DNA of 64,000 nucleotides from Gavia stellata (GCF_030936135.1 NC_082596.1:70958888-71022887); one strand, 5' to 3'; counted from the first letter of the stretch, positions 33,544 to 48,220 are shown. The notes: generated from the letters alone by a model not told the origin. Made by a program: numbers and translations.

Positions 33544-36240
33544 TTTTCCTCTTGTTAGCAATCAGCTAGACTGCTTAATTTGTATCCACTTGCCAAAGTT
33601 AATATTTGTGCCTAACGTGATCATTGGACTATCACATAAATAGACTGTCACAGCCATTCCTCAGAAAAGCACGAAGACCGTGGGGAACATCTGCCCACCT
33701 ATTGCTCCTTCTAAAAGTGGAATTCTTGATTAGCTGATGGAGTTTTCACAAGAGATCAGGGATACATATGAATTAAAATCCCTGGCATGTGTGTTTAAGA
33801 TAATTTTTACTTGACTTCACTCATAATTCAGACTCCCCTATTCTTTTCAACAGTTCATTACATTTTCTTTTCCTTTTTCTTTTCATGTTTTGGTCTACTT
33901 TTCACAGGTTTCCAATTTTGTCATGTTCCAAGTGGAAACTAAATATAAGGACTTCTTTGTCCTGCCTTGGAATTGCTCAGATGACTCATTAAGATGAGAG
34001 CACACTCATTTTCCAAGAGAAAAGACAACTGCATTTTAGTTTTGATGTTTCCAGTGTAAAAATCTCAAAGTGTCATTAATGGTTCCTCCAAGCTCACAAG
34101 CAAGAACTATTAACAAAATTTTGACATCTTTGCATTTTCTTTTGACAATTTCCCAGTTAATTGATCATTAAGGCAGAGATCACACTTATGCTCTGTCCTT
34201 GTCCCTCACAGACACAGACCTCTCTATGGCACCAGCCTGGCCAAGACACATGCACACACACACACAGAGTCTCTTCAGGGCTCCTTGATCCCCACAAAGA
34301 CCCATGCTGGCTGAACCACCAGCCCTGGGGCAGGAGGAGTTGTCTTGCCCTCCACATGGGAGCTGTTGCATTTGGCAGAGGAGAGATGGACCTGGCAAGG
34401 TCCACTTGAGTGCTCCAGCTGCCCCAGTGGGCCAAGCTGGATGCCACGCTCCAGGGGACCAACAGTAAAAGCATTTAAACAAGCAATGGAGCAAGGGCTT
34501 GAGCCCTGCCCTGTCCCAGTGTCAGACAAGGACCCCACGCCGTGGCTTGCAGGGTTTTTCTGCTGACAGTGACCGTGTGAACCCTCATAGACAAAGGAGG
34601 GGAGGCGATCTATTTCTTACGCCTGGGTGTGGGTTTGCAGCACCAGCCCATCACAGGACCAAAACATTAGCTTTTTTTTTTGCAGGTTACAATCCTTTCT
34701 TTCAAGAGAGGGTTATAGTCCCAGTCCCTTTGTGTATCCAGGCTATAGTTTTCAGAATATCCTCTTTGAGGACAGATAAAATTGTTACTGTGTCTTCACC
34801 CACCTAAAGGAAAAGCTCAGGGATTAATGGCACAAAATGGGCTTTCTAGCATTTTTCATTTGCATCACGGTATATTCACGATTTAAAGTTCACAGCCATA
34901 TAGAGAGCTGTGACAACTGTCATGTCTGAGCATGGCTGTGGTGCCATTGTCAGCCAAGCCAGTTTGCGGCGGTTAGGATATGGCCCTGTGTTTTGCATGC
35001 ATTTGTGTTATTTTTCACGTGAATTGTTCCTTTTATAACTACTTGCAGGTTCACACAAAATGCACATGAACATACTTACATACACACAAGCCAACATGCA
35101 CACATGCATATACATAAGCCCCCCAAATACCTAAAAAAATATGGTTTTTTTAAACAAACTATCATCACTGCATAGGAACAGTATTTTCTGCACAGTCAAT
35201 GAATATAAAATATCAGGTTAATGTGCTGTGTGCTTTATCCATTACCATGGATTTGACAAATAGGTTATTTCTACTGTTTTTGTTAAAAGAACACAAATCT
35301 AATTTCTCTGAAGTCTGTATTTTTTATGTTTGGAGGTAAGTATCCCTTAAAAACAAAAATTTGCAAAAATCTTATTTCATATCTTCTTATTACTCGGTGG
35401 GATGAATTGCTCATGCAGCAGGCAGCATTTAGCTTTATGTTTGCATACCCAGCTATGTGGCCAGGTTTCATAATGCTGTGAATACCAAACCATAAAACCG
35501 CTTTTCAAAAGCAAATTCATAAATGCACTCATGCATACCTTTTTGAGTTATGAGGTGGCTGCAGATTTGGCAGTGCTGACTTGATGCAGTTTTGACAGGT
35601 TAGGTTAAAGGATTAAGTCTAGTCTGTCTTCACTTTGCCCTGGCTCTGACACACTCTAAAAAAAGTTGTAGGCTGGCTCTGTGCCTAGTATGACCTCTAC
35701 ATCTCCTCAGAGTGACAACACTTCCCTTTAAGGCTCTCCAAAGGTCAAGGCAGATAACTTGTTGAGTCTTCCAGATACTTTCTTATCTGTGGCTCTTCCT
35801 CCTAACCTCACACAGTGGAAGAAATGTGCAAAACCTTGGAGAAGAATAAATCAGACTTCATAAGGAATAACTTGCATTAGATCAAATATATCTATCAACC
35901 TTTTCTTTAATATACAGTCCTTATTTACAGCAAACATCCAAGATCACAGGCCACTAAAACCAGATACGTGTTCCATGCGAAGAGATTTCACCGCCCCTCT
36001 TCTTTTTGCCCTGGCTAATTTGCAATTGAAAACAACTTTCAAGCACTTAAAATGAGAGGGCTGGGGAAATGATGATATGATGATAGAGGAGTTAAATGTT
36101 ACAAAAAAGCCTGTAATATTTGTTTAACAACTGTTCACCTTTGAGAAAAAAATAATGTGAACAAACAATAATGATAAGTACAGCCTTTTATTCTGGCATT
36201 ATGCCAAAGTCTTTTACAGAGAAGCGTTGGTGTATGCAAG
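33544..36240. other. Intergenic, AT-rich
   Basis: No gene is supported. A (CA)n patch lies at about 34250-34266. The ORFs around 34157-34566 overlap on both strands and show no family features. A stretch at about 33930-34170, with CATTAATGG and GTTAATTGATCATTAAGG words, is a weak candidate regulatory element. Confidence 0.45.
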
Positions 36241-37200
36241 ATTCATAGAGGTTAATAGATTTTTAAGACCAGAATATCATCTGGTTTTCTGTATGATTTA
36301 GCCATTTAATTTCATCTGGTATTGAGTTTAAGAACTTGTGACTGACTGCAAAATATCTTTCAGGAAAGAGAAAAAAAAAACAATCACTTTTGATGTAAAA
36401 GTTCAAATAAAAAAATATCTTTCTATACATATTGTTATCACTTTATGTTCTGATTGCTGGAGTGGATGCTTTTGTCTTCTGAATTCAAGTGCCCTATTAA
36501 AAGGGAACACTTCCAGTAGTTAGAGACCTATATACAGGGCATATACATCTGGAGTAGGATTCTTTAAGACATGCTAAAAACTTTAAGCTTCCTGTAGGTT
36601 TGGTCATAAGGTGGAATTTCCTGTCTGTAAAATCATTCCTGTAGCTCTTCTCTGAACACTCTCCAAGCTTTTACTATCTTTTTTGAAGAATAGATATCAG
36701 ACTGCATTTTGGCAACGGTGTCAGTAACTTTGTGGACAGAGATAATACAGCTCTCCCCCTATTAGATGATTTCTTGTTTATAAACCCACAGACTTACACT
36801 AATTCTTTTGGCTGTAGCACCAGATGAGAAAATATTTCCATTGAAAAAGTATTAATGCCTTTTCAGGCTCAGTGCTTCTGAAAGTATTGTCTCCCTAATG
36901 TTAAATCTTGTACTTTTTATCCCTAGTTGTTTGGCCTTGCATTTGGTTATCTTAAAATGCGTATTATTTCTTCCCAATTTACTAAATGATGCAGAGGATA
37001 CTGTGCAAACGACCTGTTGTCATGATTTTTTTACCATTCCATATGTTTTTGTGGCATCTGCAAACCTTATCAACAATTATTTTATATTTTCTTATGTGCT
37101 TTTGTCAGTGATTTATGGCTGCACTGGAGCAAAAACTGGTCTGTGTGAGACCTCAGTGGAAACATACTTGATTATGATTTTCTAGTAATTACTCTGTTGG
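36241..37200 (-). mobile_element. Old, decayed CR1/L3-like LINE fragment (antisense)
   Basis: The + strand reads as the complement of an old CR1-type LINE. It starts with the ATTCATAGA-type 3' end and then runs backwards through the 3' part of the reverse transcriptase ORF. At 37051-37064 the complement reads F-A-D-A-T, the remnant of the RT catalytic FADDT box with the second Asp lost. Stops and indels are frequent. Similar copies are familiar to me from turtle, crocodile and bird genomes. The family name is not certain and the right boundary is soft. Confidence 0.75.
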
Positions 37201-37954
37201 ATATTTATCATTCGTATATCACATATCATATCGTCTTAAGATAGTGAGAAATTTGCATGGTAATATGTGGAAAATTGTACAGACATTCAGCCTGATCAGG
37301 CTAATAAAGGTACCTTTAATCAACCCGTCATCTCTTAAGAAAGGAAATGAGGCCAGTAAGAACTATTTTACGTTAAAAATATAAAAAATGTTAGCTGAAA
37401 TGAATTATATTCTCATCCTTTATTTTTCATATCAGTTATCCCATTATTTTGGTAGACTCAGTGTCATTTTTACAGGTTTACTCTAATGATTGTTTTAACA
37501 TACAAATTTACTTGCCATCCTTTAGAACTTCCCTGCCATTCTGAAATTTTAAAATGTTACCAGGAACAACCCTCACAATTATTTTAAATCTCTTGTATTT
37601 AAGTGACCAGGACTCTACTTTTTTGTAAAAAAGGCCTTATTATAGTTGTCTAACTTGTTTCTGAAGCCTGTTTAGTTCCAGTAGTACAAATGACTTTGTG
37701 GCCATTGTTTTTCTGTTAAAGAGTACCTGAAGTAAGAAGTAATAAACCCAATTACTAACTTACTTAGAACGTAGCTATAAGCTAAATTATTGACGTATTG
37801 AATTCCCCATATATTTCTTTGAAGATACAAATGAGTGACCTCAGTTTCAGGCCAGTTTGGGGCTGGTTTTATGTCCCTTTTTAGAAGAAGAAATGCAAGC
37901 AGGAGAGGGGGAAGAAAAAAATCCCATGAGGTTCACCATCTACGGTTTTGTTTA

Positions 37955-37981
37955 CTTTTCTTTTTTTTCTTTTTTTTTTTT
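37955..37981 (+). repeat. T-rich simple sequence
   Basis: T runs interrupted by single C, about 27 bases, read directly. Confidence 0.8.
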
Positions 37982-38739
37982 AAAGCATTGCCAAAGACAA
38001 TGGGTGCTTCATGGGCTGAAGAAGTGTGGGGACAAGAAGGTGCTGGCCAGGACAGGGTGCTGGGACATGAACGCCCCTGTCTGCCTGCAAGGCAGGGACA
38101 CCTGCGTGCCCCACTCCCAACGAGTTTGGGAGCAGTGCTGCACCACTTGCTCCTCAGCAAGGGGTGCAACCCAAAGTGCGTAACATCTGCAAATTCAACT
38201 TCTTGCCGTTTCTGTATGTGTTTATCCTTGCATATTTAATTTAATTATTTTCTTCTACCTCCATGAATAAAATCAGGCCCTTATTCCTTTTTAGTGCCAA
38301 AACATACGGTTTGTCATTGTTGGCAGCGCATGAGAAGATTGTGCCAAAAGGCAAACCAAGGCACTCCAGTGGCTTTGCCATGGCACCCTGCCCCGTGTGA
38401 GCATATGTACCAAATACAGTACCGTATGCAGACTGCCCTCACAGTGTAGAGTGCTTCCTTGAGTACATTTTATATTAACTACCTAGCACAGATGTTTAGT
38501 AAAGTACTGAGGTTCAATACCATGTTTTCTGCTCTTCAGTCTACACCCAGAAAGATTAAGAGCATGAGATTTAAATTTTCTTTTTAAAGAGCTTACACAT
38601 CCTTAAAGCTAATTTTCCTATCAACCTGAAAAACAATTTGATGAACTTAAGTACCCATTGATTGTGATTCTAGAGTAGTTTTAAGCAGGCCAATTCCTAC
38701 ATGGAGTTATTATCCAGCGTGCATTGCTGAGTGTAAAGA

Positions 38740-39100
38740 GGACAACGGTTCAACAAGGAATAAAAACGAATTTCATGTTTTAACATTAGAGCGAGTAAAG
38801 AAGATCATGTATTAATTAAATAAAAGACTAAACAGGACAAACCTTTGGAACAACAGACATAACATTTAAGAATAAAATCAACATGGCAGGCTAAAGGTCG
38901 GAGAAGATCAAGTAAGACGCTAATAGTTGTGCTTTTTCCATTTTCTTATCGATCAATATTATGTTTTTCCCAGTGAAAATGCAACAGCAGAGTTATTGCT
39001 GACCTTTTCCTCACCCTTCCATTGTGTATAAAATCACAGCAAAATAACAAACAACTTCATAAGCTGCAGAGTTTTTCGAGCCAAAAAGCATACGTCCAGA
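38740..39100. promoter_or_regulatory. Candidate regulatory element
   Basis: Unique AT-rich sequence with GTATTAATTAAAT, ATCGATCAATATT and several AACAA words and no repeat character. A weak call based on composition. Confidence 0.2.
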
Positions 39101-40559
39101 AAATAATTGTTTAAAACATGCAGAGAAAAAACATTCTTTCTATGGTAAAAAGTAATCTACTTCTCTCCTAATTACACATGTGAAAAACTTTGTGCCAGCT
39201 TAAAAGTCAATAAACATATTTTTTTTGAAAATTCAACAATAAACTTTGTTAGCATTTTAAATAATTGACAGGTCAAATACACTCTCAGTAACAAGAATAG
39301 GAATCCAGTTTATATTTCAATAAGAATAAAACTGGACATGTACATTTCAGTTATTATAATATTTTTTCTGATTTTTAGTTTCTTCCTTTTCACTTTAATG
39401 CACCTTGGATCAAAATTTTATTTATTAATAATCATTAGCCACATTGCCATTTTAAAAACTAAGAAAAAGCTTTTGTGAGAACTTCACAACATTACTTACT
39501 AATAAGGACATGGATGGTCACAGTGAGCAATTCAGAAAGAAAATTGTGTTTTCTGTTCCAGCAAAATGACGCTTTCCATTTTCTGCCAGAGCCACCAGGA
39601 AGAATGACACAGAAACTAAGGCAAAGAATAAGAGAAATTTTTAAAAAATTAGGACACAAGTAATTTATAGTGATTTCACTGATTCCAGAACAAATAAAGT
39701 GAGTATTTTATCTTTTTTATATTTTTATTTGATCAGTTAAAATAAGATTAGGAACAGAATAAAAGTTTATATATGGAAAGCTGAACTGATTCATCATTCT
39801 GAGTGTCAGCATAAAACACAGAGATGTTATGACATACCATAAAGAAACACCACTTTCAAGTGAAGGAAGAAATGTTTATATTTTTCTACTGCAAATTCTA
39901 TTTGCAGATCCAAGTAATAGAGGATAATAAAAAATAGCTAAATCATTTATCGAAAAATATTCACAGTTGTCCTTTCAAAAGTATATACTGAAAACATCAT
40001 CAGAAGTTAATAGCTGTCTAGTAAAAAGTTTATTGACATTTCAAATGTGCGTGTAGTGAAGATATAATTGCTTTACATACAAATTAGATAATCACAGCAT
40101 TATCTACATAAAAGTTCAGCATGATAAACTGTATGGTCTGGTGCTCAATGATACAATAAGGATATGTTTTCCTGCAGAATGTTATACACTCACTAGATGT
40201 CCCTTTATGTGACATCTAGGGTGTGGTGGCCTATAGACAAAGGAAGCCTCTTTGTCTTCTTAAAAGTTATAGCTGTTTCCTTTATTAAAAGCCACCAAGA
40301 AGCACGTAAGATAACTTAAGCATCCATGAAAATCTCAATATTACATCTCAGATTTCAAAACCTGGACATTGGCTACAAAATATTCAAGATATATATACCT
40401 AACAAATGCTTTGGAGGAGGTTAGAAACCTTGCCACCTCTCACAACTTTTTCTGGAGCAGTGATATACTTGAAATTTACTCTGAAGCCCTGACCTACAAA
40501 GTTATGTGATTACTGGGGAATGTCCACCTTTGTTAAGAAAAGCAGATTGCAGCCAACCT

Positions 40560-40810
40560 GGCTGCACGAAGATGCTTGAAAATGTGACCTCACTGTATTC
40601 CAGGAGTGTTGTCAAAATGCAGATGGCAAATGTAAAGTCCCCAGATGCATTATTTATTATCAAATCTCATAATTAATTTAATGGTTTAATTGTTTTACAG
40701 GCCTGAGTCGTCATTTGTGAATATCTCAGTGTAGTGACATAGAAACTAACCTAATAAAATGTCACTGTTGTGCTTTATTGTGCCACAGCAATCACTATAG
40801 GCAGTACGCA
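40560..40810. promoter_or_regulatory. Candidate regulatory element
   Basis: Unique sequence with CATAATTAATTTAATGG, GGTTTAATTG and TTGTCAAAATGCAGATGG words. The motif density resembles a developmental enhancer. Inference only. Confidence 0.2.
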
Positions 40811-42889
40811 GCTCTCGCTTGCTCTCCTCCTGTTCACTATCCTCACCTTCTGTACCACAGTGAAGCTAATGCCGCTTGAAGTTACAGAAAACAACCTCCA
40901 ACAGCAGAGAGGATGTTTTATTTTCTAACGATTAGCTCAGCAGTTGTAACATTCACTTGATACACTGGAAACCCACTGGAAACTCACCAAAACTCTGGAA
41001 ACCCCAGACTGGTTCTAGTAAGATCTGTGCAAAAATCTGAAGATAAACACTGCGATGGAGACATGGGAAAATGCAGAACCTTCTGTACTTCTTTTCTGCC
41101 ATTTCTTGCTGTTGAGTTACTGCTTCAACGCCGTTTTTCCGTATTTTTAACAATCACTAGTACCCCACAACAATTCAAAGCTGGAAAGAAAAGCACGTCA
41201 CAACCCTCTATCTGGTGAGACACTAGCTTTGTGGAGGATATTACTGTTTGGATTATTGAATTCCCGAGGTAAGTATTGCCCATCAGTAGGCTTCATACTG
41301 GTTCCAAAATGGCTTTTTTCCCTCACAAAGGTTGCTGTTTAGTGACACTGCTCGTGAGGCACTATAGCTTTGGAATAAGCACACTTCTTTTTCTACTGAT
41401 CAAGACACACAAAAAGGTATTACCATAGCAAAGAACTGCAATATTTCTATTGCAGTAGAGGACTTTTGGGTGCCATAAGACTGCAGGGGTTGCAGCTCAC
41501 TCTGCTGCTTCTCCCCTGCATCTTCTCATATCTTTTGGAGGGTTTTTAACTTCCATTCCCCTTCCTCTTCCTTCCCAATTTCCTCACGTGAGTCCCCTCT
41601 CTGTTCCTATGCTCTTCTCATTCTGCTTGATTGCCTCTCAAGCTGTCATTTTTTTCATCCATCCTCCACTTTTTTCCCTCAGCTTGCCATAATTTTATCA
41701 CAGATGTGGTGTTACACAGCTCATTTTAAGAGTATCTTGGACTTGTGGGTCACACATTTTCCCTTATTCAAATCGCTTATTATCTCCCATAATTTTCTGT
41801 GGGACTCAGACTCAAGATCTCAGTGGCAGCAGGTGCATTTTCCCTACACTTTTCAGTGACACTGCAGATCTCGGCTGGCTGGCTTGGAGCTCCTTTTATT
41901 TCTGCCTAAAAGGAATCTTGGAAAGACAACTGCATTTGAGGCCTGTGTGTAAGAAGTTGAACAGATAGTACAAAGGAGAAAATGTTTGGTTTTTTCTAAG
42001 TGGAAGAAGAACGCGTGAGAAAGAAAATTATGTTGCAAGATATTGGAGAAATAGAGCCTCAGCGACAATGGCAAAGAAAGGAAAAATATGCACAGGGTGG
42101 TGTTCGTTTTCTATATTTTTCAAAGATGTGACAGCTGGACTGGATATCCAGAAGTCTTGACGGGACAGGGACAGTGATCACAGAATTGATCTTTGGTGAC
42201 AGGACAGGGCAAGGCAGAGCATCACATGAGCCTGTGAAGCTGGCCCAGGTGACCACAGATCAGACTGGACCCATACGGGAGAGACAAGCTAACTTTCAAT
42301 ACTCATTTTTTTCCCCTGCAAATTAGTTAGATTTGTAAATACAGTAGAAGGGGATATGAGGACTGTGCTTTTAAAAAGAGTCTTGGCCCTAACCAAACTA
42401 TGATTTTGCTAAGTGGCCCTGCAATAGCTTTTTTTCAATTTTAACTATTATTTTTGTGCAATTTTATTACATGCTTTTTTTCCCCGAGAGATGTATGTGA
42501 TTTTACATTTTCATGGAATTCCCACCACTTGACAGAGAAATGCCTGCCTATGAAGATCACTAGGAGTTTTAAATTCCCCAAATTCTGAAGTGAATAGGGC
42601 TTTACTGGGACCCTGAACCAAGCATTTTATTTTGAAAAGGATCACTTGAAATAATTGACAACTCTAGCTCTTATTACTGCTGGTGGTTTCTGCCAGAAGA
42701 GCTAACGTTTGGAAGAGGAAAGTTACAAAATGTATCTTGTATTTAAACCTCAAGAATAAAGAATAAAACCTCATATCCTGGGAAAAAAAAACCAACACAT
42801 TTTCCAAGAACAGAAAATGCAATGTAGATGTTTGTGGGTGAGAAATCTAGCACAGTTGCTGTGTGCCCATCAATCAGGGGCTGAGATGA

Positions 42890-43070
42890 ACCCATTTGTA
42901 AAAGTTAATAGAGCAAAGTATAATGAAAGACAAATTGGTGTTATTAGTCTAAAGTTTATGGTTCAATTAAACTAATAATATGCAGTAAAGCAAAAAGAAT
43001 AATTAGAAATTATGATAAATATACATGGGTTTGTAAAAATATGACAAAACTTTACATATTTTGTTCTTCT
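42890..43070. promoter_or_regulatory. Candidate regulatory element
   Basis: A very AT-rich unique stretch with many homeodomain-type cores (CAATTAAACTAATAATATGC, AATAATTAGAAATTATG). A weak call. Confidence 0.15.
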
Positions 43071-46000
43071 TTTGGAATATACTATCTTTTTGATAGCTTT
43101 ATACACAGTTGCCTTGGGGCATACAAGAAAACTGCAACAGTAAGATTTAAAACAGATAATTACTTGAAACCAAATAGTATTAAATATGCAACATAAAATT
43201 TACAGCGGGAATTATCCTGAGAGCTGAACCAATTTGAGATTTTAAAATATGAAAGGACATTTTAAATTGGTTTTATGAAATTACTTGTTCATCAGCTTTA
43301 TAAATAGATAAATTATAAATATTTTATAGCTAAGGATTATTATTCCGTTCTCTGAAACCTCTAATATTTACAAAATACATATGATAAACTGATCTATCTA
43401 CCATGAACCAAACCTTTTATGTCTTCAATACTTCTCTTTCTGGAAATACATAAAGGAAAAAGAGTCCTTGTCACTCGGCTAGCACTGTCTCTCCCCTCCT
43501 TGCAGCATGACATCAGGAACACCAAGGAAACTTGTACCCTCTTTTCCCCAGAAAATCAGGTAGAAAGGTAGGAAGCCAGGCCAGGAGACTTGCTTACTGT
43601 TTAAACTGGCTTCTTCCCTAACCCCTCTCAGAAGTGCCCAGAGGACCGACGTGATCCTGGAAGCGTTTTGGGTCGATCAGGCTTTCCAACAAGGCATGGC
43701 TCTGTCAGCAAGTACCCAGTTAGCCTGGGGATGCAGTGCTCAGTTCTGCAAAATGATGGTCTTCTCAGCTGAGGAAAACACTTACTACTTACACATTCAT
43801 ATCTTCGACAAGAGAACAGATTGGGTGCTATAGCCATGAGCACAGCCTGCAGAGACATGGCTGGAATCAGCAGGAGCAGCTGAAGTTCTGACATAGATTG
43901 ATAGGGTGAAACTGTATAAATATCAGCCCGATCAATGTTATGCTTAACCTCTCAGCGTCCAAGTTTAGAATACAATTTTTTAAAATTTGTTGTTTTAAAA
44001 AGGTTTTTGGGATGCAAGCAATGTATTTTGGCCATTGAAAGATGGATGGGGAATTTGCATGAGGAGAACCAAACACAGATCTTACAGAAATAACTCCAAT
44101 TTTAAAATTTACTTTTTTGACTCAATCTGCAGTTGGTGGAACATCAGGCTTCCTTCTGTCTGAATGGGGAAGCACAACATTGAAAGTGGCAGCAGAAAGG
44201 AAAGTGGAAAATAAGACAGTAAAAATTTCAGGTTCATAAGAGGACAGAGGTCAGTTTTGAAATGTGGTGTGAACGCTCCTGTGGGATTTTGTTAAACAGA
44301 CAAAGAAACTAAAGAGAACAACAGAAAAGTAATTAAATCAAGTAAAAACACCCCAAGAACAAACTATTAATTCCAAATTTTCCAAAAAAACCAAGCAAGC
44401 CCAAGCCTATTCAACAAGATCTTCTGATATCTTCTATAGGCTTTGAGCACAGAAAGGACCATCATATCATCTTCCTGGGGAAGCTAAATTTCACACATCC
44501 TTAATCAATCCAATACCTTCCCTCAAGCCCTGGGGCTGTGACATTTCAGTCAGTCAAAGGCAGAGGACAGCAGAGACCAAGACACTTCCAGGATGGGAAC
44601 CTGATTAGATGTATACTCAACAAATGCTCCCCTACCCTCACAGCAAAGAAAGGGTATTGTATTTCAAGAAATGATGTCTAGCTTCAGTAGGATCTCTGGA
44701 TGCTTTTGTCAACAAGATTGTAATCCCCTACTGTCAGATCTTTTTTCCACTATGAAATTCCTCTTGCCAGTGATCAAGTTACATCTTGATCTTCTGTTCA
44801 GATAAGCTGAGCAAGATGAGCCCTGAAAGCCTCATACCAAAGGGCTCAAGTATTTTGATATCACATGACTAAATATTCTGAAAGAGAATGTCTGGAAAAA
44901 AAGTTTCACACTTTTTCCAAAAAAAAACCCCTAAATGTAAAAAACATAACTTCCATGAAAATTGCTATAGACTAGATACTTTTAACCACAATTTAGCCTA
45001 GAAAAAGGCAAAATGTTGAGAGGCTTTTACAACTTTTATTCAGCATTTCCATTTTCTTGCCTTTTAGTTGTGTAAATTAATTGCAATAACTTGATCCCTA
45101 CTTATATTCAGAAACGATGTCTTTTTTTTTTGTATGTTTGTAATTTGAAATTTTATAACAGATTGCTTAGACAAAGTTATTTCAACCTATAAAGTAACAC
45201 TTACCTACTGCAATCATTGATTCAAATATTGTCTCACTCAAACTTACAATTTCCATCTATGATTGATTACTTAAATACGATGTTTGTGTATTTTTCCCCT
45301 TTCTATTAGTTGAAAGACTCTCAAATTTACAAAGAGTTTCCTGCAATAATTTCAATTAGAACTGAGCAAATATTCTCCACCTAACAATTCAGGAAATGTA
45401 TTATTATCTTCCTTCTTGCTGACTCTCTGGGGAAAAATCCTCAAATAAAACTGATGTGTTGCTAGCAGGAGTTGTTCTTCCCCTTCTTCCCGCATACATA
45501 CAGTTTACAGATTACATACAGTTCCCTGAAATATTTAGTATTCAAAATTCAAAGTCTTTTGAATGTTCCCACTAATTTTCACAACTGTATTATTATGCTG
45601 AATTGGTTCAACACAATAGCCAGTAAGGCCTGCACAACCAAAAACCTCATGGCAGGCAAACCTTGACCAGCTTTTCCCTCTTTCTATTTGCTACACTCAC
45701 AGAGCTTGAGGATCACATATTTGGGGTGACACTTGTCATTCTCTCTAATAGAAGGCAAACCACTTTTCATGCCAGCCTTGGTCTAAGGGATGACAGTCAC
45801 TTCGGACACCAGAGTGAGAAAGAAAAGGAAGGGAAGAAGTGAAAGTGATTTCTTTATCTGCTTAGGCTCAGACAACACAGAAAATTCTGCCTTGCCCACT
45901 CCCAGCTAAAAAATGATCCCTCTCCCCAGACTGTCACTCCATTTCCGCCCTCACTCATATGCCTTTACCATGTTTTCAGTGCTCCACTTATTCAAGCTAG

Positions 46001-47839
46001 AGAGGATCACCTTTGTGGAAGAAACATTAAACATAGTGCAGAGGTAAGGATAATGTGAACAATAGACATGGGGGAAGGGGAAAATTGAGCCTGGAGTGAG
46101 GGAGCATCCCTGAAACTGAATTTTTCCTGCAGGAAGCACCAGCTGTGATGTCCCTCTGAATTAATTCATTTTAATGAGATTTTGATTCTGCCTTGGAAGT
46201 TCTCTTCCCCTTTCCAAATTTCCTCTTGGAGAATCCGAGTACCATCTCAAGATCAGGCCTGGGGCGCCTTTGTTAGAATAACTTAGCTAGTAGAAAATTA
46301 AATGGATGGGAGAAGAGTTTAAGTTTTCCTGTTGTCCACTATTAATACATTCTTCAAAACTTTTGCAGAGAGCGCTTCTGGAGGGAGGGGAAAAGTTTCT
46401 GCTTTGCGAGCTTTTATTTTCAGTTAAGGGAGTCAGAATTACAATCCTCAACCCCTTGCTCATCTGAGACAATGCAGGCGTACCTGCCTTAGCCTGAAGC
46501 ACCTGAAAGTCCACGAGCATCTCATTCACATTTCTAACTCTATCCCCACTGCCAGACATATCTAAGAAAGCTCCAAGGACTTCTTTGGGGATCTCTGAGA
46601 GGCCTGAAGCTGCTTCATGCTATATGGAGGAGTTCCTCCACCAAATTTGTGCAGGGCCAAGTCCACCTTCTGTTTGCACAGCAGGGAGAGTGCTCACTGG
46701 TGGTAGGAGAGACCAGGACTCAGTGATGGCATTCCCTCAGCTACCAGGAAGCTTCCTAAATGCCAGACTAGGGGCTATTCTGGAGCAAAACCAGCCTGAC
46801 CTCCTGCCTGTAGAAGGGGTCAAAATTTGAATGGTGGTACCATTAAATCTGAATTAAGACACAGAGAAGTCAGTGTGAGTGTGACAGCCTAGCTTAGTAG
46901 TCAGAGCACTTGGTGGGCAGAAAGGAACTCCTGGAGTATATTTAATGGCTGTTTGATTATTTAAAATGTTTATTCAAGCAGAAGCTTTAAACCATGCCTT
47001 CCCTCTTCTTGCTGAGTGCCCCAGTTCACAGATCCAGGAATATGACTGGGTCTTCACACACCTTTTCCATCTGATCCAGCAGACTTCTTTTTTGTACAAT
47101 TCAAAGCACCGGAGCATAAATGGGAAGGTATGGGCTGCCCTATCCTCTGCTCAAGGGAGCCCACAGCCTCCTGCTGAGGGCTCTCAGGTGCCAACTTTGA
47201 TTTTCTACAGGTAGAGGAAGGGCTTCATGCCAGGCGCCCTAAAGACTTGGTCCCCAGTCATGCCAGAAACTGTCAGATACTCCTCACTTGAACTAGATGA
47301 AAAGGAGTGTTTGAAGAAAACCACAGTACATTTCCACAGCCTTTCCTGGTGGATGCCTCTGGCAGGTTCCCGCTCCATGCTCTGGCTGCTCGGAGTCCCC
47401 TTCTGTGGCATGTACCCTTCCCATTGGCTGTGCAGGAGGCTCAAGGACCTGCCCAACCTAAGATACAGTTACAAACTATAGCTGTGGCATATAACTGCTT
47501 AGGACTGCACTGTACCACTCAAAGAAACAGAATTTCAGCCAACGCTGAAATGCTTTCCAGCCTCAGAAAGTCAGCCGCTGCTTCCCAAACCAGCAAGTAT
47601 CCTGAAGTCTGTGGGAAGCCTGTGTAAACACCATGACTCGGTATTTCTGAAGCGGCCAAGAGTCTAAATCAGCTGAGGGAAATAGTGGGAATGCCTTTGA
47701 AGCTGGGTAAAAATACATTTTGTAAGGGCTAATCTTCATGTTGTCCTGCACTTCATTCCCTATTCCTTTTCTGCATTTCAGCCAGAACCCGAGTCTGTAT
47801 GTCGTTTCAAACAAACCACAAATCATTTTCCCTCTTGAA

Positions 47840-48220
47840 TTTGTTTGCTATTGTAGTGACACTATTTTACAGCGCACCAAGAATTTCCTGAGTTTTTTTA
47901 ATACTGTAACAATACCTCAGTTTTAATTACTTGAACAAAAGGGTTTCAAGTCCGTCAGAGTGCCTTTCAAGGCCTGCGAAGATATTAACTGATTCCATAA
48001 CCAATTACCTACATTTTCCTTTACTTATTGCAAATGTGACCTTTTGTTAGAATTTGATTGCAAGTTTCCTGCTGTGAGTATATAACTATCTGTGTGTCTG
48101 AGAATGGCTACCCTCCACTCATGTGATGACTGCTGTTAATTTTAATACACTTTGATGGCTGGAGAACAAATAAGTGTCTGTGACACAGAGCAGAGACATT
48201 TGAAGGTGGATAAACCACCA
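47840..48220. promoter_or_regulatory. Candidate regulatory element
   Basis: Unique sequence containing TTTTAATTACTTG, CCAATTACC, TTATTGCAAATGTGACC and CTGTTAATTTTAATAC words, and a CCTTTCAAGGCCTG palindrome-like segment. It looks less repeat-like than its surroundings. Conservation is untested. Confidence 0.25.

Noticed and set aside
46585..47627. Group of 80-106 codon ORFs on both strands
   Set aside because: Overlapping frames on both strands without repeats, domains or splice signals; best explained by locally fewer AT-rich stops.
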